Part shown: positions 43,321 to 52,640 of the stretch, piece after piece
Position numbering within the stretch: the stretch's first letter is position 1
Layout of the letters: every line of letters begins with the position of its first letter
Assembly: GCF_900188275.1 (NCBI RefSeq)
Contig: NZ_FZNY01000005.1
Location: 372,001-436,000 of the forward strand
Reading direction: 5' to 3'
DNA from: Dokdonia pacifica
GTDB taxonomy: Bacteria > Bacteroidota > Bacteroidia > Flavobacteriales > Flavobacteriaceae
DNA length: 64,000 bases
Position numbers and translations under genes: made by a program
Notes under the pieces: model-generated
Told to the model about the DNA's origin: nothing
Databases searched by the model: none
The model's input: the letters and a program-made list of their open reading frames with translations, nothing else

Positions 43321-45808
43321 TCTCTTGAAAAAAAGATACTTCCTACCTGTACTCGCTTTCCTTTTTTGTCTGACAACATATAGTCAAACAGCTACCATAA
43401 GAGGAGTTTTATTAGATGAAAATCAAATCCCTGTCCCAGGAGCTAATATCACCTATGGAAATGACGGTGGAATTACCAATGACAATGGATTCTTCCAAAT
43501 TGAAATTCCAGCAAATCAAGAAGTAACGGTTGTATTCTCTTATGTCGGGTTTAAAAATATCACACAAACGTTTAATCTACCTGCAAATGCTGATATAGAG
43601 TATAATCCTATTATAAAAACAGATATAGCACAATTAGGAGAAACGATTATTACATCAAATAGAAGAAGAGCTCGAGAACAAGGGGTTGTTACGATATCGC
43701 CAGAAGCCATTCGTAAATCAGTTGGGGCACAACCTGGAGTCGAAAGCCTACTAAAATCGCTTCCAAGTGCCAGTAGCACTAATGAATTAAGTACGAATTA
43801 TAATGTACGTGGAGGAAACTTTGATGATAATCTAGTGTATGTAAATGAAATCGAGGTATATCGTCCTTTCTTAATACGTTCAGGACAACAAGAAGGATTC
43901 AGTTTTGTAAATAGTGACTTGACACAAAGTGTCTCTTTTAGCGCAGGAGGGTTTCAAGCAAAGTATGGTGATAAACTAGCATCTGTATTGGATATCTCTT
44001 ATAGAAGACCTACAGGATTTGGCGCTAGTGTAAATGCGAGTCTTTTAGGAGCAACTGCATCTGTAGAAGGGGTTTCTAAAGATGGAAGACTTACAGCTAT
44101 TACAGGACTTAGATATCGTAATAATGGGTTATTAGTTTCTTCAAGACAAACAGAAAGTAATATCAATCCTATTTTTGCAGATGCACAAACTTTTATAACC
44201 TATAAGTTTTCAAAGAAATTTCAGTTAGACTTCTTAGGTAATATTGCTATTAACGATTATGATTTTGAACCTTTAAATCGTCAAACAAATTTTGGAACAC
44301 TTGCAGATCCTGTAACCCTATTAATATTATTTGACGGACAAGAGGAAGATAAGTACGAAACCTATTTTGGTGCCTTAAAAGCAACACAATTAGTCAATGA
44401 GAATTTAACCTTAAAACTTATTGGCTCTATTTATCACAGTCAAGAGCAAGAGTTTTTTGATATCCTTGCACAATACCGTTTAGGTACTCCTGATAATAAT
44501 ATCGGAAGTGAAGATTTGGGAGAAGTAGAGTTTACACAAGCTGCAGGAGGTCAATTTAGAAGTGCTCGTAACTTACTAGATGCATTATTTGTAAATGTAG
44601 AGCACAAGGGAGAATATGTAAAAGGCGAAGATCAAATAGATTGGGGAATTAAATATACTCATGAAGATATACGCGATCAATTACGTGAATATGAGATTAT
44701 AGATTCTGCTGGCTTTGCGGTACGCCCTCCTATTCCTGATTTTGCAAATGATCAACCATTTACTCCTTTTGAAGGACCTATCGAACCTTTTACAAGTGTG
44801 CGTGCAAGAAATGATGTACAGATAGATCGTTTTTCTGGGTATGCACAATATACCAAACGTACCGATTGGGGGGATAATGAAGTATCATTTAATGTAGGTG
44901 TGAGAGCTCATCAATGGACCGTTAGCGGTCAAGGTCTAGAAAGCTCATCCCAAGCCGTTTTTAGCCCAAGAGCACAGTTTAGTATTAAACCAGATTGGGA
45001 TCAAGATATGGTTTTTAGGCTTTCTGGAGGGGTCTATCAACAACCACCTTTGTATCGTGAATTACGAAATGCTATAGGTGAAGTGGTACCCAATGTAAAA
45101 GCCCAAAAATCTATCCATGCTGTTATTGGTCATGATTGGAGTTTCAATATGTGGGGAGGACAATTTAAATTGGTAAATGAAGCCTTTTATAAAGATCTTA
45201 CCGATGTAAATACATTTACATTAGAAAATGTACGTATACGTTATCGAGCCAATAATAATGCTACTGCACGTATTTATGGTTTTGAATCTAGACTTAATGG
45301 AGAGTTTGTTCCCGGAACAGATAGCTGGATCAGTGTAGGATTACTTCGTGCCGAAGAAAATCAAGACAATAGAGGTTTTATAGCTAGACCAACAGATCAA
45401 CGATTTAAAGCAGCGTTCCTTTTTCAAGATTATATTCCTACGGTGCCAAGTGCAAGATTATACCTTAATATGGTTTATCAAACAGGATTACCTGGAGGTA
45501 CTCCTAGTAATGTAGATCCATATGATTTTGAAGACTTACCAAGATTACGTGATTTCTTTAGAGCAGATTTAGGAATCTCTTACGTGTTTACAGATGAAGA
45601 GAAAAGAAAGAAAAAAAACTATCCAAAAGGACACTGGTTATATCCATTTAAAGAATTAAGTGCTGGATTTGAAATCTACAATATCTTTGATAGATTAAAC
45701 TCGATCACCAATACTTTTGTGAGAGATGCTAACTCTGGACAACAATTTGCAGTTCCTAACTTCTTAACTCCAAGAGTCTTTAATGTACGTGTAAATATGA
45801 GGTTCTAA
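43292..45808 (+). CDS. TonB-dependent receptor with CarboxypepD-like domain
   Basis: An outer-membrane receptor of up to 838 aa. The signal sequence KKRYFLPVLAFLFCLTTYSQ is followed by a CarboxypepD-like domain (ATIRGVLLDENQIPVPGANITYG) and a plug containing SLLKSLPSASSTNELSTNYNVRGGNFDDNLVYVNEIEVYRPF. The barrel ends in a C-terminal Phe (FNVRVNMRF). The ATG at 43292 overlaps the M23 gene; a TTG at 43325, directly before KKRYF, is an alternative start. The plug lacks an obvious metal or sugar signature, so substrate is unknown. It is not followed by a susD-like gene. Confidence 0.9.
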   Translation: MRQHFLEKNNLLKKRYFLPVLAFLFCLTTYSQTATIRGVLLDENQIPVPGANITYGNDGGITNDNGFFQIEIPANQEVTVVFSYVGFKNITQTFNLPANADIEYNPIIKTDIAQLGETIITSNRRRAREQGVVTISPEAIRKSVGAQPGVESLLKSLPSASSTNELSTNYNVRGGNFDDNLVYVNEIEVYRPFLIRSGQQEGFSFVNSDLTQSVSFSAGGFQAKYGDKLASVLDISYRRPTGFGASVNASLLGATASVEGVSKDGRLTAITGLRYRNNGLLVSSRQTESNINPIFADAQTFITYKFSKKFQLDFLGNIAINDYDFEPLNRQTNFGTLADPVTLLILFDGQEEDKYETYFGALKATQLVNENLTLKLIGSIYHSQEQEFFDILAQYRLGTPDNNIGSEDLGEVEFTQAAGGQFRSARNLLDALFVNVEHKGEYVKGEDQIDWGIKYTHEDIRDQLREYEIIDSAGFAVRPPIPDFANDQPFTPFEGPIEPFTSVRARNDVQIDRFSGYAQYTKRTDWGDNEVSFNVGVRAHQWTVSGQGLESSSQAVFSPRAQFSIKPDWDQDMVFRLSGGVYQQPPLYRELRNAIGEVVPNVKAQKSIHAVIGHDWSFNMWGGQFKLVNEAFYKDLTDVNTFTLENVRIRYRANNNATARIYGFESRLNGEFVPGTDSWISVGLLRAEENQDNRGFIARPTDQRFKAAFLFQDYIPTVPSARLYLNMVYQTGLPGGTPSNVDPYDFEDLPRLRDFFRADLGISYVFTDEEKRKKKNYPKGHWLYPFKELSAGFEIYNIFDRLNSITNTFVRDANSGQQFAVPNFLTPRVFNVRVNMRF

Positions 45809-45825
45809 GTAATTACTATTACTTA

Positions 45826-46350
45826 TCATATCAATTTTTTACCCATTGCAAAAAAGTCAAAATGCTCTTCTCCTATGGTGAAGTCATGATTGCCTATGAT
45901 ATCAAATCCATTCTTTTTATAAAATTGGATAGCGCGTTCATTACTATTAAGAACAGATAACCAGATATACTCATAGTCTAATTCTTTTGCTTTAAGAAGT
46001 AATTGTTTTTGTAATTCGCGTCCAATTTTTAAAGAGATAAATTCTTTTAATACATAAATTTTCTGAAGTTGACAGATTACTGTAGTTTCTACAAATGAAG
46101 TAGGAGAATTTAATTTTAGTTTTGAATAACCTACAGCTTGCCCATCTATAAATGCCAGCCAAAAAATACTGGTAGCTTTACATAAACTTGTTTTAATTTT
46201 AGTTTCTGAAAATGTAGTTTCTAAATACTGATGAAGATCATTCGGGTTTCTAAAGAGGTGTCCAAAAGTTTCGGTAAATGTAATTTTCCCTAAATGAGAA
46301 ATAGGTGTAGCATCATCTTGGGTAGCAATACGTATTTCTAGGCTGTTCAT
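45826..46350 (-). CDS. GNAT family N-acetyltransferase
   Basis: A 174-aa GCN5-related acetyltransferase of unknown acceptor. Core elements are LEIRIATQDDATPISHL at the N-terminus, the acetyl-CoA binding beta4-alpha3 region (QLQKIYVLKEFISLKIGRELQKQLL; the usual GxG loop is degenerate) and the C-terminal WLSVLNSNERAIQFYKKNGFD. It converges on the TonB receptor gene with only 17 bases between the stops. Confidence 0.88.
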   Translation of the reverse strand: MNSLEIRIATQDDATPISHLGKITFTETFGHLFRNPNDLHQYLETTFSETKIKTSLCKATSIFWLAFIDGQAVGYSKLKLNSPTSFVETTVICQLQKIYVLKEFISLKIGRELQKQLLLKAKELDYEYIWLSVLNSNERAIQFYKKNGFDIIGNHDFTIGEEHFDFFAMGKKLI

Positions 46351-46364
46351 GAGTATGTATTCAT

Positions 46365-46376
46365 TTTCGCGAAAGC
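46365..46376. repeat. Palindrome family member, intergenic
   Basis: TTTCGCGAAAGC followed by GTA, in the 62-base gap between the GNAT gene and the cysteine desulfurase gene; the left arm is CATT. Confidence 0.8.
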
Positions 46377-46400
46377 GTAAAAATACAAACCTATACCAAA

Positions 46401-46429
46401 AAAATATCCTAGCTAGGCTAGGATATTTT
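46401..46429 (-). terminator. Terminator overlapping the 3' end of the cysteine desulfurase gene
   Basis: AAAATATCCTAGC and GCTAGGATATTTT form a 13-bp stem with a three-base loop. The TAG stop of the upstream-strand gene (46413-46415) lies at the loop, so the last codons of that gene double as the terminator arm. Confidence 0.85.
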
Positions 46430-47579
46430 CACTTTCAATATATTCTTTTAAGACGCCTACCACATAGTCGACTTCTTCTTTTGTATTATAAATAGAGAAT
46501 GAAAAACGCAAACTTGGTTTCTTAAAATCTTCATCATTCAAGACTTGCTTAAGCACGTGAGATCCACCTGTGCTTCCGCTTTGACAGGCACTTCCTTTAG
46601 AACAGGCAATTCCCTTCATATCTAGTTGAAAAAGAAGCAACACCGCTTTTTCTTCTGCTATAGGAAGGCATACATTTAAAAGTGTATAGGTGCTTTTTTC
46701 TGAATGACCACAATTCCCATTCAACTTAACATTAGGAATCTCCTTTTGAAGCCTTTCGGCGAAATATGTTTTAATCCCCTTTACATATGCACTTTCTTCT
46801 TCCAGGTTTTTATATGACATATGAAGTGCTTCTTCAAGCCCTACAATATTGTGAACTGCTTCGGTACCTGCACGTAATCCTCGCTCTTGAGAGCCTCCAA
46901 AAATGAGCGGTTTTAACCCGCTATTTTTACGTACAAATGCAAAACCAATTCCCTTAGGCCCATGAAATTTATGTGCTGCTGCTGCTATAAAATCTACTGG
47001 AATCTCTTGTAAATCTAATTCATAATGCCCCACACTTTGTACCATATCTGAATGGACAAGTGCACCATGTGATTTACATAAGGTTGCAATAGCTTTAATA
47101 TCGATCATATTACCGATCTCATTATTCACATGCATTAAGCTTACTAATGTTTTTACGTCACTAGCCTTTAGAAGTTCTTCTAAATGAGCTTCATCAGGAG
47201 TACCACATTCTTTAAGATTTACAAATTGTAAATCTATTTTATGGCATGTAGAAACTTCCTCGGCGGCATGAAGCACAGCATGATGCTCTATACGCGATGT
47301 AATAATGCGTCTAACCCCAAGGTCTCGAACAGCGCTATTAATAACTAAGTTATCTGCTTCTGTACCTCCAGATGTAAATACAATTTCTCCAGCTGTAACA
47401 TTAAAAAGTTTGGCAATACGCTTACGTGCAGTTTCTATTTGGCTTTTAGCCGTGCGACCAAAAGCATGCGTAGAAGAAGGATTACCTGGCACGTCTCGCA
47501 TAACTTCTGTCATGCGGTCTACTACTTCCTTTCTTATTTGGGTAGTAGCAGCGTTATCAAAATAAATAGAATTCATCAA
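46413..47579 (-). CDS. Cysteine desulfurase (NifS/IscS-like)
   Basis: A 388-aa PLP enzyme that removes sulfur from cysteine for Fe-S or tRNA thiolation. PLP-site features are SGGTEADNL, the Lys in AAAHKFHGPKG, and the persulfide Cys in CSKGSACQSGSTGGSHVL. The loop with S-x-C is typical of NifS/IscS group I, but no iscU or fdx is adjacent, so the acceptor is unclear. A degenerate palindrome, GCCTTTCGGCGAAA (46751-46764), is read as YFAERLQK. The C-terminus is encoded within the terminator hairpin. Confidence 0.93.
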   Translation of the reverse strand: MMNSIYFDNAATTQIRKEVVDRMTEVMRDVPGNPSSTHAFGRTAKSQIETARKRIAKLFNVTAGEIVFTSGGTEADNLVINSAVRDLGVRRIITSRIEHHAVLHAAEEVSTCHKIDLQFVNLKECGTPDEAHLEELLKASDVKTLVSLMHVNNEIGNMIDIKAIATLCKSHGALVHSDMVQSVGHYELDLQEIPVDFIAAAAHKFHGPKGIGFAFVRKNSGLKPLIFGGSQERGLRAGTEAVHNIVGLEEALHMSYKNLEEESAYVKGIKTYFAERLQKEIPNVKLNGNCGHSEKSTYTLLNVCLPIAEEKAVLLLFQLDMKGIACSKGSACQSGSTGGSHVLKQVLNDEDFKKPSLRFSFSIYNTKEEVDYVVGVLKEYIESENILA

Positions 47580-47680
47580 ACGTTGTAGTTTTGTTAAATA
47601 ACAAATGTAAAGGAAATAAAATAATTTTTGTCATTACTTTGTTGCTTCCTTTCTACTATTTTTGTTTAAAATTCATTTTA

Positions 47681-48610
47681 ATGAAAAAGTTTTTATCTGC
47701 TATTATAGCTATCTATTGTTTAACATCATGTGATGATGGTGATATTATAGTTACTTCTTTTGACTTTGAAGAGCAAACTTTAGAACGTTGTACAGATTTT
47801 GAGTCACAATTTGTATTCTTTAAAATCAATCCTGACAATAATGAAAGCATTGCATTGTCATTTACCACCACCGAGGATATCTTTGGTGCTGGTGATGGAA
47901 TGGAAGCAACCAGAGAAACCTCCATACAGCTATCCGGAAACGACAATATAACGTATAGACGTTTTGATAATACAGTCACCAGTGATTATTTCTGTAATCC
48001 TATACCACCAGCTACACCTATAGTAGTTGAAGAATTTATAAGTGCCGATGGAGATATTACTGTATTTACAAGTGGCACCTATGCAGATAGTGATGGGATT
48101 CCATCAGATACAGAAGATCCAACAGGACTACAAGACACCGATGGCGATAGTATACCAGACATTCTAGATTTTGATGATGATGGAGATAATGTCCCAACTG
48201 CTCAAGAAGGTGTCGTTTTAAATGATGATGATACTATTAATACGGAACTAACACGTGATACCGATGGTGATGGTATTTTTGATTACCTAGATAATGATGA
48301 TGATAATGATGGAGTATTAACGATAAATGAAGACGCAAATATGGATTTAGATCCTAGCAATGATAATTCAGATCCAGACAACGAATCTTTAGATGATTAT
48401 CTTAATCCTGCTTTTACTGGTACCGTAAACACACAAGCTTTTAGAGAACATTCCTATTTCTTAAATGATATTATCATCACCATTAATACCCAAAATCTAG
48501 ATTTTCGTAATCAAAACGGAGAAGAAGTAATACGTGATATACGTACTGTTATTTTTGGAGAGTTTACTGGAACACCTTCGGCTACTTTTACAACAACACC
48601 TACTTTCTAA
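47681..48610 (+). CDS. Lipoprotein with thrombospondin type 3-like calcium repeats
   Basis: A 309-aa lipoprotein (MKKFLSAIIAIYCLTSCDDGD, lipobox Cys about residue 17). A middle section has calcium-binding repeats DTDGDSIPDILDFDDDGDN, DTDGDGIFDYLDNDDDNDG and a longer acidic tract (PSNDNSDPDNESLDDYLNPAF). The start at 47681 is preferred; the open frame begins 30 codons earlier at 47591, but those codons are not part of the signal. The stop is immediately followed by the convergent Smr gene stop (TAATTA shared context). Function is unknown. Confidence 0.75.
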   Translation: MKKFLSAIIAIYCLTSCDDGDIIVTSFDFEEQTLERCTDFESQFVFFKINPDNNESIALSFTTTEDIFGAGDGMEATRETSIQLSGNDNITYRRFDNTVTSDYFCNPIPPATPIVVEEFISADGDITVFTSGTYADSDGIPSDTEDPTGLQDTDGDSIPDILDFDDDGDNVPTAQEGVVLNDDDTINTELTRDTDGDGIFDYLDNDDDNDGVLTINEDANMDLDPSNDNSDPDNESLDDYLNPAFTGTVNTQAFREHSYFLNDIIITINTQNLDFRNQNGEEVIRDIRTVIFGEFTGTPSATFTTTPTF

Positions 48611-49171
48611 TTATTTTCGTTGTGCGTTCTGATAGACATAAACCTCAGTAGCACCCGCGCCATATTTTTGATAGTCGGCACTGTAAAATTTAATCCCATC
48701 ATACCTGTTAAAGAGATAATATAGCTCATCTTTTAGCACACCCTCTCCTACTCCATGAATAAATACAATTTTAGGAATACGCTTTGATATCGCAAAAAGT
48801 AATTGTCGCTCTGCCGTATCTACTTGAAGGGTAAGAATATCATGATTGGTCATATGCCTATATGACTTCACCAATTTCTCAATATGCAAATCTACTTCCA
48901 TAGGAGGCAAGTTGCGTTCCTTTGGTTTTACGCGAGCAGTTTTGGGTTTAACTTTAGGTTCCTTTTCTAGCCCTTTCTGATACGATACATCGATAAGTTT
49001 TTCTTTAATGGTGTTACTTATAGCAGGGATAATTTCGCTTTCGCGAAAGCGTATAATGAATCCATCTGTGGTTTCTATTGTAATGTATGGCATATCTATG
49101 GCGACTATAATGCCATCTAGATTATCATCTAGTACCTGAATTGACTGTCCTATTTCGAAGTTTTTGCTCAA
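48611..49171 (-). CDS. Smr-domain (MutS2-like) protein
   Basis: A roughly 187-aa protein with a C-terminal Smr nuclease-like domain (about 90-185: VDLHIEKLV, FIHGVGEGVLKDEL and GATEVYVYQ). The N-terminal region is a small beta domain (FEIGQSIQVLDDNLDGIIVAID) of the DUF2027 type. The start at 49171 is TTG; the upstream ATG at 49228 would add a hydrophobic stretch overlapping the divergent promoter, which I consider wrong. The palindrome (49036-49051) is read as RFRESE, the same peptide as in comM. Confidence 0.82.
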   Translation of the reverse strand: MSKNFEIGQSIQVLDDNLDGIIVAIDMPYITIETTDGFIIRFRESEIIPAISNTIKEKLIDVSYQKGLEKEPKVKPKTARVKPKERNLPPMEVDLHIEKLVKSYRHMTNHDILTLQVDTAERQLLFAISKRIPKIVFIHGVGEGVLKDELYYLFNRYDGIKFYSADYQKYGAGATEVYVYQNAQRK

Positions 49172-49248
49172 AACTGTGTTTTTGAACGACAAAAATATAC
49201 AAACTATCGAAAAGCTTAGCCCTGACAAGGAATTTGGGAAAAAAAAGT

Positions 49249-49256
49249 TAAATTTG
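49249..49256 (+). promoter_or_regulatory. Putative -7 promoter element of the T9SS substrate gene
   Basis: TAAATTTG matches TAnnTTTG and lies 27 bases before the ATG. No TTG at the usual -33 spacing was found. Confidence 0.4.
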
Positions 49257-49282
49257 TTTTTGAGTTTTTAAAGTAAAACATT

Positions 49283-51481
49283 ATGAAAAACCTACTTATT
49301 GTAGCACTAACTGCCCTAAGTGTTACAGCAAACGCTCAGTTGTATGTACAACCTAGTGCAACTGATGCTTCGTATATTTATGTAAATGATACATTTATTT
49401 ACGTAGACAAAGACGTAGAATTAGAAACGAATAATGTAACAGGTATCAACAATGTTGGTATTCCTAACATATTATTACGTAATCAATCGCAATTATTACA
49501 AGGAACTTCTACTGGCTCTGACGAGCTTAATAAAGGAACAGGTATTGTTTCTTTATATCAAGAAGGTACTACCAATCAATATGATTATAACTTATGGGCT
49601 TCGCCTGTAGGTCTATCTTATCTATCTTCTGGTTCTGTTACTCCAGATGGAAATGGCTTGTTTGCATTTCAACCGTCATTTGTTTCGGGAGGTGTAAGTA
49701 TACCTCAGCAAGTATTTTATGTACCTGCAGGGTCAAACCCAGAGACAACAAGTAACCCTGCCTTAATAGGACCTAGTCTTAATGGTACTGCTGGCCCTAA
49801 CTTATTAAATATCGCTTCTTTCTGGATTTATGGATATGAAGCAGGAAACGCTACTGCAGATTTCATCCCTGTACAAAGCACAGGTACATTACCTGCTGGT
49901 TTAGGATTTACTATGAAAGGTGTATCTGGAGTAGATGCTACAGATGCTGGTGATGGGGTAGCAAATAACTTAGGTGTATTAGGAGATGGTCTAGGACAAC
50001 GTATTGATTTTAGAGGAAGACCTAATAGTGGTACAATTACTGCTAGAGTACTTCCAGATACACAAACAATCACTGGAAACCCATACCCTTCTGCATTAGA
50101 CTTAAATTATTTCTTATTACTGAATTCAAACTCAGGTACTTTCACTACAGAAACCTTACCTAGTGGAAACACAGTAACTTTTACTGGTACAGATGTAACA
50201 GAGGGAGTAGCGTATTTTTGGGATAGTGACCCAACAGCACAAACACACTTTATAGAAGAGTATCAAGCTGGTTATGGAATGTATTCTCCAATGGGACTAT
50301 TAGCAACAGATGGAATGTATGTAGCTGCTCAATTTCTAATGTATGATGAGGCAGGTAATCCTATTGTAGGATCTGAAACTGGTGTCGTTGGACTAGATTA
50401 TGACAGAAGATTTTCTCCTATTGGACAAGGGTTTATGGTAACAGGATCTGCTACCCAAACAACAGATACTTTTACTTTTACAAATGATATGAGAATCTTT
50501 GTAAAAGAAGGAAATAATTCTGATTTTAGAAGTAGTGAAAACACTTCTGAAAATGAAGTTGTTGAAGCTATAGGTGTTGGTACTTATTATGAAGATATAA
50601 ACAACTTTCCTACATTTTCTCAATTTAAAATCGGGATTAACATCAATGATACTTACGGTCGTGAACTTGGAGTAGGAATTCTTGATCATGCAACTAGAGG
50701 TTATGACGTTGCTATGGATGGTAAAGCTGCTGGAATATTAGAATCAGATGTTACTTTTTCAATTAATGAGGAAGAGCAATATGTAATCAATGCAGTTCCA
50801 GATGATGAATATCAAGCACTAACATTAGCAATAAACGCAGAAACAACTTCTGAATTTAGATTTATTGCTAGAGATGTAAGAGATTTTAATTACGAAGGAA
50901 TCTTTTTATTTGATACTGTTTCTGAAACGTATTATGATATTCAAGAAGAAAGCGTTCTTTTACAACTACCAGCCGGAAACTACCCAAAAAGATTTGAAAT
51001 TCGTTTTACAAGGGAAGTAGAAGAAGGAACTTCAATTCCGAATGACGATGATGATGATGAAACGAATGACGATGATGACGATGAAACTAATGACGATGAT
51101 GACGATACTCAATGGGAAGAAGACACTCAATGGGAAGAAGAAGAGGAAGAAGAAGATACTACCACTAACACTAATGATGATGATGATGAAACATTAAGTG
51201 TAGATGAAGTTGTGATCTCAGAAAGTATATTAGAATCGTTTATAATTTTCCAAAATAATAACGCAAGCCAATTAGAAATAAGAAACCCTAATCGTATCGC
51301 ATTAACTAATGTTATGTTATTTGATATGACTGGAAAACAAATATTCTTAGGAAAAGATTTAGGTGATCGTGATGTATTTACATTCCCAACTAGCAATTTA
51401 AGTGCGGGAATTTATATTGTCACATTCAGCACTGAAAACGGACTGACAAAGGCTCGTAAAATAAACGTAACTAACCGATAA
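49283..51481 (+). CDS. Secreted T9SS substrate with Asp/Glu-rich repeats
   Basis: A 732-aa secreted protein (signal peptide MKNLLIVALTALSVTANAQ). The large N-terminal region (about 20-570) resembles autotransporter-like beta-rich surface proteins, with no recognised enzyme motif. Residues about 580-635 are extremely acidic: DDDDDETN units repeated, then TQWEED and a Glu run. The last about 80 residues (SILESFIIFQNNNASQLEIRNP to ARKINVTNR) form a type A T9SS sorting domain. It is the head of a gene group continuing into small membrane proteins 12 bases downstream. Confidence 0.88.
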   Translation: MKNLLIVALTALSVTANAQLYVQPSATDASYIYVNDTFIYVDKDVELETNNVTGINNVGIPNILLRNQSQLLQGTSTGSDELNKGTGIVSLYQEGTTNQYDYNLWASPVGLSYLSSGSVTPDGNGLFAFQPSFVSGGVSIPQQVFYVPAGSNPETTSNPALIGPSLNGTAGPNLLNIASFWIYGYEAGNATADFIPVQSTGTLPAGLGFTMKGVSGVDATDAGDGVANNLGVLGDGLGQRIDFRGRPNSGTITARVLPDTQTITGNPYPSALDLNYFLLLNSNSGTFTTETLPSGNTVTFTGTDVTEGVAYFWDSDPTAQTHFIEEYQAGYGMYSPMGLLATDGMYVAAQFLMYDEAGNPIVGSETGVVGLDYDRRFSPIGQGFMVTGSATQTTDTFTFTNDMRIFVKEGNNSDFRSSENTSENEVVEAIGVGTYYEDINNFPTFSQFKIGININDTYGRELGVGILDHATRGYDVAMDGKAAGILESDVTFSINEEEQYVINAVPDDEYQALTLAINAETTSEFRFIARDVRDFNYEGIFLFDTVSETYYDIQEESVLLQLPAGNYPKRFEIRFTREVEEGTSIPNDDDDDETNDDDDDETNDDDDDTQWEEDTQWEEEEEEEDTTTNTNDDDDETLSVDEVVISESILESFIIFQNNNASQLEIRNPNRIALTNVMLFDMTGKQIFLGKDLGDRDVFTFPTSNLSAGIYIVTFSTENGLTKARKINVTNR

Positions 51482-51492
51482 TAGCATTCCCT

Positions 51493-51768
51493 ATGGAGGA
51501 ATATATGCTACCATGCCTAAACAAAAAGTATCTTGGATATGAATGTATGGGTTGCGGAATACAACGCTCTGTAGCATTACTTCTAAAAGGTGAATTTATA
51601 GAAGCATTTTATATGTACCCAGGAATCTATCCTTTGATAGCGCTCCTGGGTTTTTTAATAGCCAATCATTTTTTTACTATTAAATATGCTAATAAAACTA
51701 TTATTTTTTTAGCTATATTAACGGTCTCAACGATCATTATAAGTTATTTGATCAAAATTACGCACTAA
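51493..51768 (+). CDS. DUF2752 family small membrane protein
   Basis: A 91-aa protein with the DUF2752 signature CMGCGIQRS, followed by LLLKGEFIEAFYMYPG and two TM segments (about 43-61 and 67-88). DUF2752 proteins are of unknown function. It follows the T9SS gene by 12 bases and precedes a CCC-motif protein gene. A second DUF2752 gene ends the cluster (52641-53000). Confidence 0.82.
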   Translation: MEEYMLPCLNKKYLGYECMGCGIQRSVALLLKGEFIEAFYMYPGIYPLIALLGFLIANHFFTIKYANKTIIFLAILTVSTIIISYLIKITH

Positions 51769-51795
51769 ATTAACTAATTAATCAAAACACAAATT

Positions 51796-52140
51796 ATGGA
51801 ACAACAAAAATTACCTAATGTAACGATATCACTTGTACTAGGAATTATATCTTTTATAGCATGTTGCTGTTCTTCTGGAATTGGAGGTGTTCTCTTTTCT
51901 GGAATAGCACTTTTCTTAGCAAATAAAGACAAGAAAACATTAGAAGCTAGTGGAGACCCATCTATATATACAAATGCTAGTCAATTAAATACGGCTAGAA
52001 TTATTGCAATTATAGGGTTAGTAATAAGTGCTCTTATATTAATATGGTCTATCTATCAAATTATTGCAATTGGTGGATGGGAAGCATATATGGAGCAACA
52101 AAGACAAATGATGGAGGATTTAGGACTTCCTTCTTCTTAA
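51796..52140 (+). CDS. CCC-motif membrane protein
   Basis: A 114-aa two-TM protein with a triple-Cys motif in the first helix (FIACCCSSGIGG) and the second helix near 66-90 (ARIIAIIGLVISALILIWSIY). It has the layout of the CCC-motif membrane family that frequently sits near DUF2752 genes in Flavobacteria. The Cys run resembles the palmitoylated Cys pair of dispanin (CD225) helices. Function is unknown. Confidence 0.78.
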   Translation: MEQQKLPNVTISLVLGIISFIACCCSSGIGGVLFSGIALFLANKDKKTLEASGDPSIYTNASQLNTARIIAIIGLVISALILIWSIYQIIAIGGWEAYMEQQRQMMEDLGLPSS

Positions 52141-52165
52141 AATACACTATTTGTATTAAATTATT

Positions 52166-52191
52166 AAAGGCAAATCGTATGATTTGCCTTT
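52166..52191 (+). terminator. Terminator after the CCC-motif gene
   Basis: AAAGGCAAATC and GATTTGCCTTT form an 11-bp stem around GTAT, followed by a T-run. It suggests that the CD225 gene downstream has its own promoter. Confidence 0.88.
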
Positions 52192-52264
52192 TTTTAGTAT
52201 TATTTTTTTCATAATCAGAATATTCTTTTAAATTGAAAATTATATTCACGAAAACTAATAACTA

Positions 52265-52576
52265 ATGGAAAACCAATCAACAATGACATCTGACAATATT
52301 CCTCAGAGACCAAATAACTATTTAATACTTGCTATTGTCACAACATTCTTATGTTGTAATATTACTGGTGTTGTAAGCATCATATATGCAGCTCAAGTAA
52401 ATGCAAAATGGGAAGGCGGAAATTATGAAGGTGCCATAAGTGATTCTAAAAACGCAAAACTTTGGGGACTTATAGGTCTTATAGGCGGTTTTGTAATTAT
52501 AGGAGTTATGATGCTTCTTTACGGCGCTATGATTTTTGCGGCAATAAACTCTGGAGGTAGCGGATACAATTATTAA
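52265..52576 (+). CDS. CD225/dispanin family small membrane protein
   Basis: A 103-aa two-TM protein with the dispanin pattern: PNNYLILAIVTTFLCCNITGVVSIIYAAQVNAKWEGGNYEGAISDSKNAKLWGLIG, including the CC pair in helix one and the A-x-x-x-N loop. Dispanins in animals act at membranes; bacterial members are uncharacterised. Its stop TAA lies just ahead of the downstream DUF2752 frame. Confidence 0.85.
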   Translation: MENQSTMTSDNIPQRPNNYLILAIVTTFLCCNITGVVSIIYAAQVNAKWEGGNYEGAISDSKNAKLWGLIGLIGGFVIIGVMMLLYGAMIFAAINSGGSGYNY

Positions 52577-52640
52577 TAGAATCAAGAAATATAAATATAT
52601 AAAATACGGGTATCTCTTACTAGGGGTACCTCTATTTTTT

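Noticed and set aside
47591-47680. 30-codon extension upstream of the TSP3-like lipoprotein
   Set aside because: The lipoprotein signal starts at 47681; the extension gives a second hydrophobic stretch with no signal character.
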